35,352 nt of DNA from Desulfobacterales bacterium. GTDB taxonomy: Bacteria > Desulfobacterota > Desulfobacteria > Desulfobacterales > Desulfosalsimonadaceae. The notes under the pieces are model-generated. The model was not told where the DNA came from. It worked only from the letters and a program-made list of their open reading frames with translations, and searched no databases. Below, one piece after another: positions 14,816-23,890 of this stretch; positions within the stretch are counted from its first letter, which is position 1; every line of letters starts with the position of its first letter. The stretch spans positions 1-35,352 of the forward strand of contig JAGXLR010000010.1 in NCBI GenBank assembly GCA_018334555.1, given 5' to 3'. The translations under genes were made by a program, and so were the position numbers.

Positions 14816-16615
14816 TCATTCACGATACATCTCTTCGATCAGATCGTTGTATTTTTCATAGATAACATTTTTTTTCATTTTAAGCGAGGGGGTGAGCTCT
14901 CCGCTCTCCTGGGAGAACTCCTGTTTGAGGATCCGGTATTTCTTTATGGTTTCATAGCGCGCCAGCTGTTTATTTTTTTCCGCTATATGCGCGTCTACAA
15001 TAGACAGAAAATCCTTGTCGTCCAGAAGATCCGTGGGCTCTTTATAGGCAATGCCTTGCTGCTGGGCGATCCTTTCGGCCTGTTCCAGATTGATGTTGAC
15101 CAGGGCGCTTAAAAACTTCCGCCGGTCGCCGATAACGAGGAAATGGGCGAAAAGCGGGTCGAATTTGAAGACCCCTTCAATTTTCTGGGGGGCGATATTT
15201 TTGCCGCCCGAGGTAATGATCAGATCCTTTTTTCGATCAGTGACCATTAAAAATCCGTCTTCATCGAATTTGCCGATATCCCCGCTCATAAAATAGCCAT
15301 ATTGATCAAAGGCATCCCGGGTCTCCTCCGGCATCTTCCAGTAGCCGGCGAATACGTTGTCGCCCCTGACCAGAATCTCCCCATCTTCAGCAATGCTTAC
15401 ATCCACGCCGGGCAGGGGCTTTCCGACGGTACCGATCTTGTAGTCATCCAGACTGCTCATGGTCGCCGGGGCGCATGTCTCTGTCATGCCGTAGCCTTCG
15501 ATGACCGTAATGCCGGCGGCATTGAAAAACAGAACGATTTCTCGGGATGTGGGCGCCCCTGAGGCGGTCATCCATCGTACCCGGCCGCCCAACGCGTCGG
15601 CCAGGTTTTTAAAGATCATTTTGTAGGCCAGCTTGAACTTCAGGTTCAAAAACAGGGGGATCGGCTTTTTCTGTTCGCGCAGGGCGCTGATCTCGGTTCC
15701 TACGGCATGGCCCCAGTAAAAAACCTTCTGCTTCCATGCGGGCTGTTCTTCAACCTGAGAAAGGATCCGTTGATAAACCTTTTCGCAAACCCGGGGCACC
15801 GCCAGCACAACTGTGGGACGCTTCTCTTTTACATCCTCTGCGAAAGTATCCAGGCTTTCCGCATAGGAGGCGGTAAGCCCCACGTACATGCCGTAAAAGT
15901 GGCCGGCTACCCGCTCAAAAACGTGGCTCAAGGGCAGAAACGGGACAGTCTGGTCTGAATCATATCCGAATCTGGGCTTGATCCGGTCAAGGGAGTCAAT
16001 GACCGCCATGATGTTTTTATGGGTAATCATGGCGCCCTTGGGAACGCCCGTGGTGCCTGATGTATAGACAATCGTGGCGATATCTTCGGGAGCGACCCCA
16101 TCGGAGAGCTCGCTGAAGCGATCGGGATGCTCGCGTTGTTCTTCCCGCCCGGTTTCCATGAGTTTTGAAAAGGCAATGACCGCGTCATGACCGGTGGCTG
16201 CCGCCTCATCAAAGCACACGATTTTTGTAAGGCTGCCGACCCCATCGACAAACGCCAGGGCCTTGTCCAGCTGTTCCCGGTTTTCTACGAACAGGACTTT
16301 TGCTTCAGAATTTTCCGCAATATACCGGACTTCTTCGGCCACCAGGGTCGTGTAAACCGGAACGACCACCGCCCCGATGCCCAAAGCGCCCATATCGGTG
16401 TACACCCACTCCAGACAGTTTTCGGAGAGGATGGCGATCCGGTCGCCTTTTTCCACCCCTAACTGGTAAAGGCCCACGCCTACTGCGCCGGCCCGGTCAT
16501 AATACTGGTTCCAGGTGGCGGATTCCCATGCGCCGCCCCGTTTTTTTTCCACCGCCAGACGGTCCCCGTAGGTTTGGGTCCGTTTTTTGAAAACCTCATT
16601 AATCGTTTTTTCCAT
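14816..16615 (-). CDS. AMP-forming long-chain acyl-CoA synthetase
   Basis: A 599-residue ligase that activates a carboxylic acid with ATP and CoA through an acyl-adenylate. Motifs: the phosphate loop YTSGTTGVPKGAMITHKN, the A5-type GYGMTE, the hinge region GDIGKFDEDGFLMVTDRKKD, and a C-terminal ELTPSLKMKKN that bears the region of the catalytic Lys. Length and motifs fit the FadD15-like long-chain group. I choose the ATG at 16615 because it has an AGGGG site; the frame reaches back to 16648 but would then overlap the acyl-CoA dehydrogenase stop. It sits between the acyl-CoA dehydrogenase and the type B thiolase-like gene, so it probably primes the substrate or re-activates an acid intermediate. 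Confidence 0.92.
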   Translation of the reverse strand: MEKTINEVFKKRTQTYGDRLAVEKKRGGAWESATWNQYYDRAGAVGVGLYQLGVEKGDRIAILSENCLEWVYTDMGALGIGAVVVPVYTTLVAEEVRYIAENSEAKVLFVENREQLDKALAFVDGVGSLTKIVCFDEAAATGHDAVIAFSKLMETGREEQREHPDRFSELSDGVAPEDIATIVYTSGTTGVPKGAMITHKNIMAVIDSLDRIKPRFGYDSDQTVPFLPLSHVFERVAGHFYGMYVGLTASYAESLDTFAEDVKEKRPTVVLAVPRVCEKVYQRILSQVEEQPAWKQKVFYWGHAVGTEISALREQKKPIPLFLNLKFKLAYKMIFKNLADALGGRVRWMTASGAPTSREIVLFFNAAGITVIEGYGMTETCAPATMSSLDDYKIGTVGKPLPGVDVSIAEDGEILVRGDNVFAGYWKMPEETRDAFDQYGYFMSGDIGKFDEDGFLMVTDRKKDLIITSGGKNIAPQKIEGVFKFDPLFAHFLVIGDRRKFLSALVNINLEQAERIAQQQGIAYKEPTDLLDDKDFLSIVDAHIAEKNKQLARYETIKKYRILKQEFSQESGELTPSLKMKKNVIYEKYNDLIEEMYRE

Positions 16616-16644
16616 GCGAGCCCCTTTTTCTGGGATGGTTAAAA

Positions 16645-17808
16645 TCAAAGCATCAGCCGTGAAATAATTTCATTCATGATCTCCCTTGTGCCGCCGCCGA
16701 TGGAAAGAATACGGTTGTCCCGGTAGAGGCGTTCGACCGGGTAGCCGCGCATGTACCCGTAGCCGCCGAAAAGCTGGAGCGCGTCATAGGTGACTTTGTC
16801 GCTGACATCGCAGGCAAAATTTTTGGCCATGGAGATTTCCTTGATTTGATCCACGCCGGCACCGATCTTGGCGGCTATCCGGTAGGTGAACTCGGTGCTG
16901 GCCTCAACCATTGTGGCCATATCCGCCAGTTTGTGCCGGGTGACTTGAAATCCGGTGAGGGACTTGCCAAAGGCCTCTCGCTCCTTGCTATACTTGATGG
17001 CTTCTTCCAGGGCCATACGGGCCGTCATGTTCGCCATTATCGCAAGGGAAAGGCGCTCGGCCTGGAAGTTGATCATGATGCCGTAGAATCCCTGGTTTTC
17101 CTCGCCGAGCAGGTTGGCCGTGGGTACCCGGCAGTTATCGAAAAATATTTCCGCGGTGTCTGATGCCCACCAGCCGGTTTTTTTGAGTTTTTCAGAAACC
17201 GAGTAGCCGGGGGTATCGGCTTCAATTACCAGCAGGCTGATGCCGTGGGCGCCTTCACCGCCGGTTCGCACGGCGCAGGTCAGTTGATCCGCCCGGCAGC
17301 CGCTGGTAATAAAGGTTTTACTCCCGTTTACGGTATAGTGGTCCCCATCCCGGATCGCCGTGGTCTGGAGATTGGCTACGTCCGAGCCGCCGCCCGGCTC
17401 TGTAATGCCCAGCGCCGCGATTTTTTCCCCGGCCAGCACGGGAGGGATAAACTTTTTTTTCTGTTCCTCTGTCCCAAGGGTCAGAATCGGCGGGATGGCG
17501 ATATTAAGGGAGCCCAGGCCGGCACAAAATCCGCCTGAAGTCGAGCGCATGAGCTCTTCGCTGACGGCAATCTGAAAGAATATGTCCCCCGGCGTCCCCC
17601 CGTACGCTTCCGGATAGCCCATGCCGAGGATGCCCACATCGGCCGCCTTTTTATAGATCTCCCGCGGAAACTCGCAGGCCTCTTCCCATTCGTCGATATA
17701 GGGCAGAACCTCTTTTCGGATAAAGTCCCGGACGGACTTACGGACCATCCCATGGGCCTTGGTAAAGTATTCCTGATAGGTGGATTCGGTTTTAAATTCG
17801 TATGCCAT
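16645..17808 (-). CDS. Acyl-CoA dehydrogenase
   Basis: A 387-residue flavoprotein that makes the alpha-beta double bond of an acyl-CoA and passes electrons to ETF. The family motifs LGITEPGGGSDVANL and FGGYGYMRGYPVERLYRD are clear. The 376-type catalytic Glu of short-chain enzymes is Gly (SIGGGTREI), but Glu251 in FQAERL aligns with the base of long-chain and isovaleryl-CoA dehydrogenases, so it should be active and may favour longer or branched chains. It lies 17 bases behind the DUF35-MaoC gene and is followed after 29 bases by the ligase gene. Confidence 0.93.
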   Translation of the reverse strand: MAYEFKTESTYQEYFTKAHGMVRKSVRDFIRKEVLPYIDEWEEACEFPREIYKKAADVGILGMGYPEAYGGTPGDIFFQIAVSEELMRSTSGGFCAGLGSLNIAIPPILTLGTEEQKKKFIPPVLAGEKIAALGITEPGGGSDVANLQTTAIRDGDHYTVNGSKTFITSGCRADQLTCAVRTGGEGAHGISLLVIEADTPGYSVSEKLKKTGWWASDTAEIFFDNCRVPTANLLGEENQGFYGIMINFQAERLSLAIMANMTARMALEEAIKYSKEREAFGKSLTGFQVTRHKLADMATMVEASTEFTYRIAAKIGAGVDQIKEISMAKNFACDVSDKVTYDALQLFGGYGYMRGYPVERLYRDNRILSIGGGTREIMNEIISRLML

Positions 17809-17825
17809 ACATAAGTCTCCAGCCT

Positions 17826-18716
17826 CTAGCCCATCGGCGTTGGGGGAATGGCGATGGCATGGCCCTCGGCCACCAGTTCATCCCGCTGGTTGGTCCAGGT
17901 GAGTTCCAGTTTGACCCAGCGACGATCCTCAATAAACTCGACAACTTCAGCAGTCGCCGTGACCGTATCGCCAAAATAGGTCGGCTTGCGAAAGCGCACG
18001 GTGATTTCCGGGATGACCGTACCCAGGCCGGGCAGCTTCATGCCAAGTACCGGCGCAATCAGGCTCTGGGGGAGCGCCCCGTGCGCGATACGCGTGCCAA
18101 ATGGGGTCATCTTGGCGAACTCCTCGTTTAAATGCATCGGATTGAAATCCCCGGAAATCCCGGCAAACTGGTAGACATCGGATTCTGTAATGGTTTTCGT
18201 AAAAGAAGCCGACATCCCGATCTCCAGATCGTCATAGCTATATCCCAGTTCGAATTTTGGCTTAACCGGCCGGAAGTGGTCGATGTCCATAATGCTGTTG
18301 GTCGGATTTTTGGCAAATTTTGCCTGGACGCGGATGCCGGTTTTCATCTGGGAGAGCGCCACGCCCTTGACGATATGGGTAAGGGAGGTATCCGCGCCGT
18401 CGAGTTGGATCTGGGCCAGAATATAGGGGGGTTTAAAAGGCTGATGGGGTTCCGCGTACCGGATGATGGTGAATCCGGTAACCGTGCCGGCGTTTTCAAG
18501 CTCCACCCAGTTCTCGGAGATATCCGCGAAGCAGCGTTCACAGGTCTGTCTCGGCGGGACAAACACCTTGTTGCATTTTTCGCATTTCAGACCCTTAATC
18601 TTCTTTTCATCCCGGATGCTGATTAAAAACCGGCTGCCGGTGCGTCCGGCAAAATACTGATAGGGAAGGGCCAGTTTTCCGTCAATGACGAAGCTGTCAG
18701 GACTTGGTTTGCTCAT
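17826..18716 (-). CDS. DUF35 - MaoC hydratase fusion protein
   Basis: A 296-residue fusion. Residues 1 to about 152 are a DUF35 domain with zinc ribbon Cys45, 48, 59 and 62 and an OB-fold, very like the stand-alone protein at 10936-11400. Residues about 155-296 are a MaoC-type hotdog hydratase with the motif GDFNPMH, catalytic pair Asp190 and His195, so it should hydrate an enoyl-CoA. In mycobacterial ChsH2 the same two domains occur in the reverse order and tie the hydratase to the retro-aldolase Ltp2; here the DUF35 domain probably docks on the module 1 thiolase-like pair. AGGAG precedes the start at 18716. The gene lies 45 bases behind the ligase fusion. Confidence 0.92.
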   Translation of the reverse strand: MSKPSPDSFVIDGKLALPYQYFAGRTGSRFLISIRDEKKIKGLKCEKCNKVFVPPRQTCERCFADISENWVELENAGTVTGFTIIRYAEPHQPFKPPYILAQIQLDGADTSLTHIVKGVALSQMKTGIRVQAKFAKNPTNSIMDIDHFRPVKPKFELGYSYDDLEIGMSASFTKTITESDVYQFAGISGDFNPMHLNEEFAKMTPFGTRIAHGALPQSLIAPVLGMKLPGLGTVIPEITVRFRKPTYFGDTVTATAEVVEFIEDRRWVKLELTWTNQRDELVAEGHAIAIPPTPMG

Positions 18717-18761
18717 TTTGGACTCCTATAAAAGGCTTTAGGTTTTGGCTTCTTTTCAACT

Positions 18762-21449
18762 CTACTCAACCAATTCAAAGTAAAGGATATCGGTGATCGC
18801 CCCCTTGCGGTCCGGGTTCCAGACCGGCCGGACCCGGTCGCCTTTTTTGGCCCTTGCATGGTCCGAGGGCTTGAGTTCATGCCAGAGCGTTTCATGTCCC
18901 TTGCACCCGTCAAGCAGGAAATGGGCCGCTACATAGGGGGTCTCGCGGCTTTCCCCGGTCAATGGGTCAGGGCTGGCATAATAGGTGATATCCATGATTG
19001 AGATGATGCCCTCTGGCCCGACTTCCACCCATTCATCGGCACGTACCACGCATTCCGCACAGACCTCCCGGGGCGGCAGTTGAAGACGACCGCATGATGG
19101 GCATTTATTGGCCAGTATCTTCTTATCCTTGAATGCGTTTAAGAATTTTCCCATTACCGGGCCGGTAGCAAAACGCTGGGGGATCGAGAGGATCTGTTTT
19201 TTGGACAGCAGCTCCTCGCGCTCCTCCTCCATTGCAGCGCCTGAGGGCGGGGTGTATTTTTTGAAAAACTTGGTCGCCTTGGTAAGGAGTCCGATATCGC
19301 CCTCCACCTGAAGTTTGCCCGAGGTAAAGGCGGACATGCCGTCCAGTTTACCGAGGGTAATGTCGATCCAGTCCTGGGCGGCACAGGTGGTGGTGACATC
19401 CGGATTTTGTATGCCTTCAACCACCTTGACCTCGCCGTCATTGGCGCAGACGGTCCACTCGCCCCCGCCGTCTCCGGTGATGCGGTAGCCGTAGTTGGCC
19501 ACAACGCCCTTGACGTTTTCCGGTATCACGCGCGCCTCCATGGTACCGAAGATATCGGCTACGGAGACTTCGGGCTCGGCTGCCGGCGGCTGGTATTTTT
19601 TAAAAAACTGGGTGGCCTTGGTCAGCAGGTTGAGGTCGCCTTCGACTTTTAGTTTGCCCGAGGTAAAGGCGGACATGCCGTCCAGTTTACCGAGGGTGAT
19701 GTCGATCCAGTCCTGGGCGTCGCAGGTGGTGGTGACATCCGGATCTTTTATGCCTTCAACCACCTTGACCTCCCCGTCGTTGACGCAGACGGTCCATTCG
19801 TCCCCGCCGTCGCCGGTGATGCGGTAGCCATAGTTGGCGACAATGCCCTTTAGGTTCTCCGGAATCGCCCGCTCCTCCATGGTGCCGAAAATATCGGCCA
19901 CCGACACCTGCGGTCCCTTTTCGCGTTTTGGCGCGCCTTCCTCCGCCCATTGCCGCAACGTTTTTTTCAGCACTTTACCGATGGGATTCCTGGGCAGGTC
20001 CACCTCAAGGATTTCCACGTACTTGGGCACCTTGAAGTCCGCCAGGTTTTTTTTGGCATATTCGGTGACTTCTTCTTCTGTAAGCGATGAGTCCTGGGGC
20101 ACGATAAAGACCTTGCCCTCCTCGCCCATGGTATCATCAGGCACCCCGACGGTCGCCGCCTCGAGAATCTTCGGGTGCGCGGAGAGCACGTTGTCGATTT
20201 CCTTGGGATAGATGTTCTCACCGCCGCGGATGATCATGTCCTTCATCCGGTCGACGATAAAGATGTAGCCGTCCTCATCCTTGATTCCTATATCCTCGGT
20301 ATGGAGAAAACCATGTTTATCAAGGATTTTGGCTGTTTCTTCGGGCTTGTTGTAATAGCCCTGCATGACGTTGTCGCCCCGGATAACGATTTCGCCCGGC
20401 GCGTGGGGCGGCTGTTCATTGCCCGCTTCATCGACAATGAGCACCTCCTGATCGGGCAGGGGAAGGCCGATGGAGCCGACCTTGCGCTCACCATCCATGG
20501 GGTTGATGGTGGAAACGCAGGTGCCTTCTGTCAGTCCGTAGCCCTCGAGAATTTTAACGCCGAAGGTGTCTTCGAAATCCTGCATCACTTCCTTTGTCAT
20601 CGGGGCCGCGCCGCAGATGCCGAACTCCATTGAGGAAAGATCATATTTCTGCCGGCTCGGGTCGGTTAGGAGAATTTGGTAGACGGCGGGTACGGCGGAC
20701 CAGAAATTGATTTTTTGCTGCTCCACTACCTCCCAGAATTCACTGGCACTGAATCCCTGTCGCAGGACTACCTGGTGGCCTTTGCCCAGGCAGGAGATAC
20801 AGGTCAGCAGGGCGTTTACGTGAAACAGCGGCAGAAAGCAGAGGAAATTACGATTTTCTCCGGTTTTCAGGGCCTCGTTAATCATGTTGGCATCGGCCAC
20901 GATATTTTTGTGGGACAGCAGCACGCCCTTGGGGCTTCCCGTAGTTCCCGAGGTGTAGAAGATAAACGCCGTATCTTCCGGGTCCGCATCGCAGCTTACC
21001 GAGCTGTCATCGCCTTTTTCCATCAGGTCCTCAAAGGCGAGATAGTCGCCGGATTTTTCCGGTCCGATTTCGATGATGGTTTTTAAGTGCGGGCAATTGT
21101 CTTTGATCCCATTGAAGAACTCAAGGTACTGGTCTTCAACAATGAGTCCGCTACCCTGGGAGTCGTTTAACAGGTATTCGACCTCCGCTCCCTTCCACCA
21201 GCCATTGATCGGACCGGCCACCGCGCCGATTTTAATGATGGCGTAATAGGCGATTAAAGTTTCCGGGCTGTTCTGGACCCATACATGAATGAAATCCCCT
21301 TTTTTGAAGCCCAGGTCTTTCAATGCATTGGCCAGGATATGCACTTTCTGCAAAAATTGCCCATAAGTATAGGTGGTGTCGTAATACTGGAGGTAGGGGT
21401 AGTCCTTAAACCGGTTGACGGCTTCATCAATATATTGACCGACGTTCAT
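18762..21449 (-). CDS. Four-domain fusion: AMP-forming acyl-CoA ligase - SCP2 - SCP2 - DUF35
   Basis: An 895-residue protein. Residues 1 to about 512 form a complete AMP-forming ligase: YTSGTTGSPKGVLLSHKN, GYGLTEG, the hinge DEDGYIFIVDRMKD, and the C-terminal PIGKVLKK with the catalytic Lys. Two SCP2-like lipid-binding domains follow (about 515-627 and 628-740), nearly identical to each other. A DUF35 domain ends the protein (zinc ribbon Cys783, 786, 797, 800; OB-fold to 895). The last third matches the separate SCP2-DUF35 protein at 11590-12438. The fusion suggests that acid activation, carriage of the acyl-CoA and delivery to the thiolase-like enzyme take place on one assembly. The frame is intact and the AGGAGG site is strong, so it is not a cloning or frameshift artefact. 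I know no named enzyme with this domain order. Confidence 0.92.
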   Translation of the reverse strand: MNVGQYIDEAVNRFKDYPYLQYYDTTYTYGQFLQKVHILANALKDLGFKKGDFIHVWVQNSPETLIAYYAIIKIGAVAGPINGWWKGAEVEYLLNDSQGSGLIVEDQYLEFFNGIKDNCPHLKTIIEIGPEKSGDYLAFEDLMEKGDDSSVSCDADPEDTAFIFYTSGTTGSPKGVLLSHKNIVADANMINEALKTGENRNFLCFLPLFHVNALLTCISCLGKGHQVVLRQGFSASEFWEVVEQQKINFWSAVPAVYQILLTDPSRQKYDLSSMEFGICGAAPMTKEVMQDFEDTFGVKILEGYGLTEGTCVSTINPMDGERKVGSIGLPLPDQEVLIVDEAGNEQPPHAPGEIVIRGDNVMQGYYNKPEETAKILDKHGFLHTEDIGIKDEDGYIFIVDRMKDMIIRGGENIYPKEIDNVLSAHPKILEAATVGVPDDTMGEEGKVFIVPQDSSLTEEEVTEYAKKNLADFKVPKYVEILEVDLPRNPIGKVLKKTLRQWAEEGAPKREKGPQVSVADIFGTMEERAIPENLKGIVANYGYRITGDGGDEWTVCVNDGEVKVVEGIKDPDVTTTCDAQDWIDITLGKLDGMSAFTSGKLKVEGDLNLLTKATQFFKKYQPPAAEPEVSVADIFGTMEARVIPENVKGVVANYGYRITGDGGGEWTVCANDGEVKVVEGIQNPDVTTTCAAQDWIDITLGKLDGMSAFTSGKLQVEGDIGLLTKATKFFKKYTPPSGAAMEEEREELLSKKQILSIPQRFATGPVMGKFLNAFKDKKILANKCPSCGRLQLPPREVCAECVVRADEWVEVGPEGIISIMDITYYASPDPLTGESRETPYVAAHFLLDGCKGHETLWHELKPSDHARAKKGDRVRPVWNPDRKGAITDILYFELVE
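19230..19907 (-). repeat. Tandem 339-bp duplication encoding the two SCP2 domains
   Basis: Two direct units of 339 bases (19907-19569 and 19568-19230) each begin with the codons for VSVADIFGTME. Long stretches are identical at the DNA level, for example the segment coding for LGKLDGMSAFTSGKL. The period is a whole number of codons (113), so the frame is kept. The similarity at synonymous sites points to a recent duplication or to gene conversion. Confidence 0.92.
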
Positions 21450-21482
21450 TGTTGCCTCCTGTGGTATGAATAGGATTTGATG

Positions 21483-22664
21483 CTACCAGGGAATATCCCG
21501 GGTCATTAAAAACAGGACCGTCCACATGGTGCCCCCGAATCCGGAGGCCATGGCCTGGTTAACGGTTTTGGGCACCTGGTGTTCACCGGCATCCTCCATG
21601 ATCTGGAGGGCCGCTTCAGCCACCCGGACCATGGCCGTAGCCCCGATGGGATTGGACGCGATGACCCCGCCCGACGGGTTTATCGGGAATTCACCGTCGA
21701 TGGCGATTTCATCGTTTTCCACCATTTTCAGGTGTTCATCGCCATCAAACAGCAGGAACTCGCGCAGCCAGTCGAGCCCCCACCAGGAGGAGGGGTCATA
21801 CATCTCAAACACGTCGATTTCTTTTTTCGGATCCTTGACCCCGTTTCTTTCGAAGAGCTTTTCCGCGGCATACCGATGGCTCATAAGCACCGGGGCGTCA
21901 CCGAATATATGAAAACATTCCTCCCGGTGAACCGTAATGTGATCCTTCATCCATGCCGGCTGTTTGCAGAATTGCTTGGCTTTTTCCTCAGAGGCGAATA
22001 TCATGACACACGCTCCGTCGCTTTGCGAGCACATGTGGATCATACGGAGCTCGCCCACCAGCGCCGGCGAATTGACCATTAGATCCTCGGCCTGGTCCCA
22101 TTGGAGGTCGAACCGGCGATGGGCTTTATGATTTTTCATGGCATGCCGGTCCATCATGATCCGGTATTTCATGGAGGCCCTTTTGGCCCGGTCCTCCCCG
22201 AACTCATTAATCATCTGTTCGGCCGTCATGCCGGTGAGGGCGCCGGTCTGTAGCTGGCGGGCCCAGAGGGGATCCGCCATATTGGTGATGCCGCCGGTGG
22301 TGTGCCCCTCCTGCAGCTTTTCAAACCCGATGGCGAGCACCACATCATGCAGGCCGGAAGCCACGAGGTGATCGGCCGCGCAGCAAAGCGTGGCCCCGGT
22401 GGTGCCGCCGGTGGTGACGCGCATGGTTTCTTTCCCGTATGCACCGGAGCCCAGTACATGCCAGAGATCCGGCTGATGAATCATTTCGAAGAGCTCCATA
22501 TTGCCGTGCACGATACAGTCCACATCGTCAATGGTCATTCCGGCATGATTCAACGCCTCGACGACAGCCTCATGAATCATCTCCGGCTGGTTCACATCCT
22601 CCCTGTGGCTTGAAAATTCGGATTGTCCCACTCCGATGATGCCTACGTTTCTATTTTTATTCAT
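21483..22664 (-). CDS. Thiolase-fold protein type A without the nucleophilic Cys (module 1)
   Basis: A 393-residue paralogue of the product of 12448-13641, strongly similar from end to end (for example SSHREDVNQ and GHGNMELF-type segments). The nucleophile position is Gly87 (TTGGTTGATL), the central motif is EMYDPSSWW, and GHP is SNP. Cys94 and Cys95 lie nearby but 7-8 residues off register. It probably forms the active half of a retro-aldolase or other Claisen-like lyase with the type B protein and the DUF35 domains encoded next to it. The start is at 22664 behind AGGAGG; the longer frame from 22826 lies inside the upstream gene. It is 11 bases from the type B stop and 34 bases from the ligase fusion. 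Confidence 0.88.
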   Translation of the reverse strand: MNKNRNVGIIGVGQSEFSSHREDVNQPEMIHEAVVEALNHAGMTIDDVDCIVHGNMELFEMIHQPDLWHVLGSGAYGKETMRVTTGGTTGATLCCAADHLVASGLHDVVLAIGFEKLQEGHTTGGITNMADPLWARQLQTGALTGMTAEQMINEFGEDRAKRASMKYRIMMDRHAMKNHKAHRRFDLQWDQAEDLMVNSPALVGELRMIHMCSQSDGACVMIFASEEKAKQFCKQPAWMKDHITVHREECFHIFGDAPVLMSHRYAAEKLFERNGVKDPKKEIDVFEMYDPSSWWGLDWLREFLLFDGDEHLKMVENDEIAIDGEFPINPSGGVIASNPIGATAMVRVAEAALQIMEDAGEHQVPKTVNQAMASGFGGTMWTVLFLMTRDIPW

Positions 22665-22674
22665 GGTTTGCCTC

Positions 22675-23832
22675 CTAACCCCGTTCCAGTGTGACAACAG
22701 AATGAAACTGCCCCGCCGGCCCCATGACGCCATGGGCCAGTGCCTTTTTGACGTCATCGATCTGATGGTTTCCGGCATCCTCCCGCAGCTGAAGCGCCGC
22801 TTCGGCGGCCCGGAAAAGTCCGCCAAGGATTAACGGGTTGCCCGCCAGCATACCGCCGGAAGGGTTGACACGGCCCTTATCCGGGCCCTCATTGTCGATC
22901 CAGTCGCCCCCTTTTCCTTCCTCACAAAGTCCCAGCCCTTCCATCCACATGGGATGTTGATAGGCGTACTGATCGGATATTTCGACAAGGTCGAAGGCCC
23001 CCCGGGGATCGTTGATGCCGGCGCGTTTATAGGCCCATTCGGCCGCTTTCCTTAAGGCAAAATTGGAAGCCAGGTCCCGGTCGCCAAAGAAAAAGCTGTC
23101 CATGCAGTTGCCCACACCGGTAATCCATACCGGTCTATCCGTCATTTTTTTGGCAATGTCTTCTGCGGCCAGAACCATCCCCACGGCACCGTCGGATACC
23201 GGATAGGCATGGAGTTCGCGGATGGGGTCGGCCAGCATTTCGGACTGCATCACCGTTTCGGCGGATACGGGTTCGATCTCCGGGGTATAGGGATTCTTTG
23301 CGGCGTTTTCCCTTGCCCGGACCACCACTTTGGCCAGTTGTTCATCCGTAATGCCGGTTTTTTCGGCATAGGCCTGGGCCTGGAGGCCGGCAGCCGCACA
23401 GAAGTCAAGCCCCACCGGCCGGGTAAAAAACGGGTCAAAGGCCATATGGGAAACCATATTCCGGCTTTTGGGCTGGGATTCTTTGCAGTGGCCGATGATC
23501 AAAACCTGGTCACAGTGTCCTGATTGAATGGCTGCCAATCCGTAATAGATGGCCTGGATGCCCTCCTGGGCCACCTTCTCCTCGCAGCCGAAATGGGCGC
23601 CAAGCACATCGGTCATGCCGTTGTCGGAAATGGTCCGGGCGTCAAAGACATCGTCGGATACGTTAATCGACATGTCGATGCCGGCTTTACCGGTATGCCG
23701 GGAGAATTCCACCGCCACCTGCTCCCTCAGCTTCTCCAGAACTTCCAGCGCCATGCCCTGAAAGCGCTCATACCATTTGTCGTGTTCAACCGTCGTTTGC
23801 GCCACTGCGCAAATGCCAACGCGTCTTGCCAT
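22675..23832 (-). CDS. Thiolase-fold protein type B without the nucleophilic Cys (module 1)
   Basis: A 385-residue paralogue of the product of 13659-14804. Ala88 (KVAQEGIQ) takes the place of the nucleophilic Cys, the central motif is EISDQYAYQ, and GHP is GNP (LAGNPLILGG). The family-typical NPSGGMLAGN stretch and the LREDAG helix confirm the fold. It is always placed directly upstream of a type A gene in this window, which supports a mixed A-B assembly. The start follows a GAGGGGG site. Confidence 0.87.
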   Translation of the reverse strand: MARRVGICAVAQTTVEHDKWYERFQGMALEVLEKLREQVAVEFSRHTGKAGIDMSINVSDDVFDARTISDNGMTDVLGAHFGCEEKVAQEGIQAIYYGLAAIQSGHCDQVLIIGHCKESQPKSRNMVSHMAFDPFFTRPVGLDFCAAAGLQAQAYAEKTGITDEQLAKVVVRARENAAKNPYTPEIEPVSAETVMQSEMLADPIRELHAYPVSDGAVGMVLAAEDIAKKMTDRPVWITGVGNCMDSFFFGDRDLASNFALRKAAEWAYKRAGINDPRGAFDLVEISDQYAYQHPMWMEGLGLCEEGKGGDWIDNEGPDKGRVNPSGGMLAGNPLILGGLFRAAEAALQLREDAGNHQIDDVKKALAHGVMGPAGQFHSVVTLERG

Positions 23833-23890
23833 TTTTCAAGCCCCCTCAAATTAGGTTTGAATGCAATTCCTGATGATTTCTTCGTTTTTT

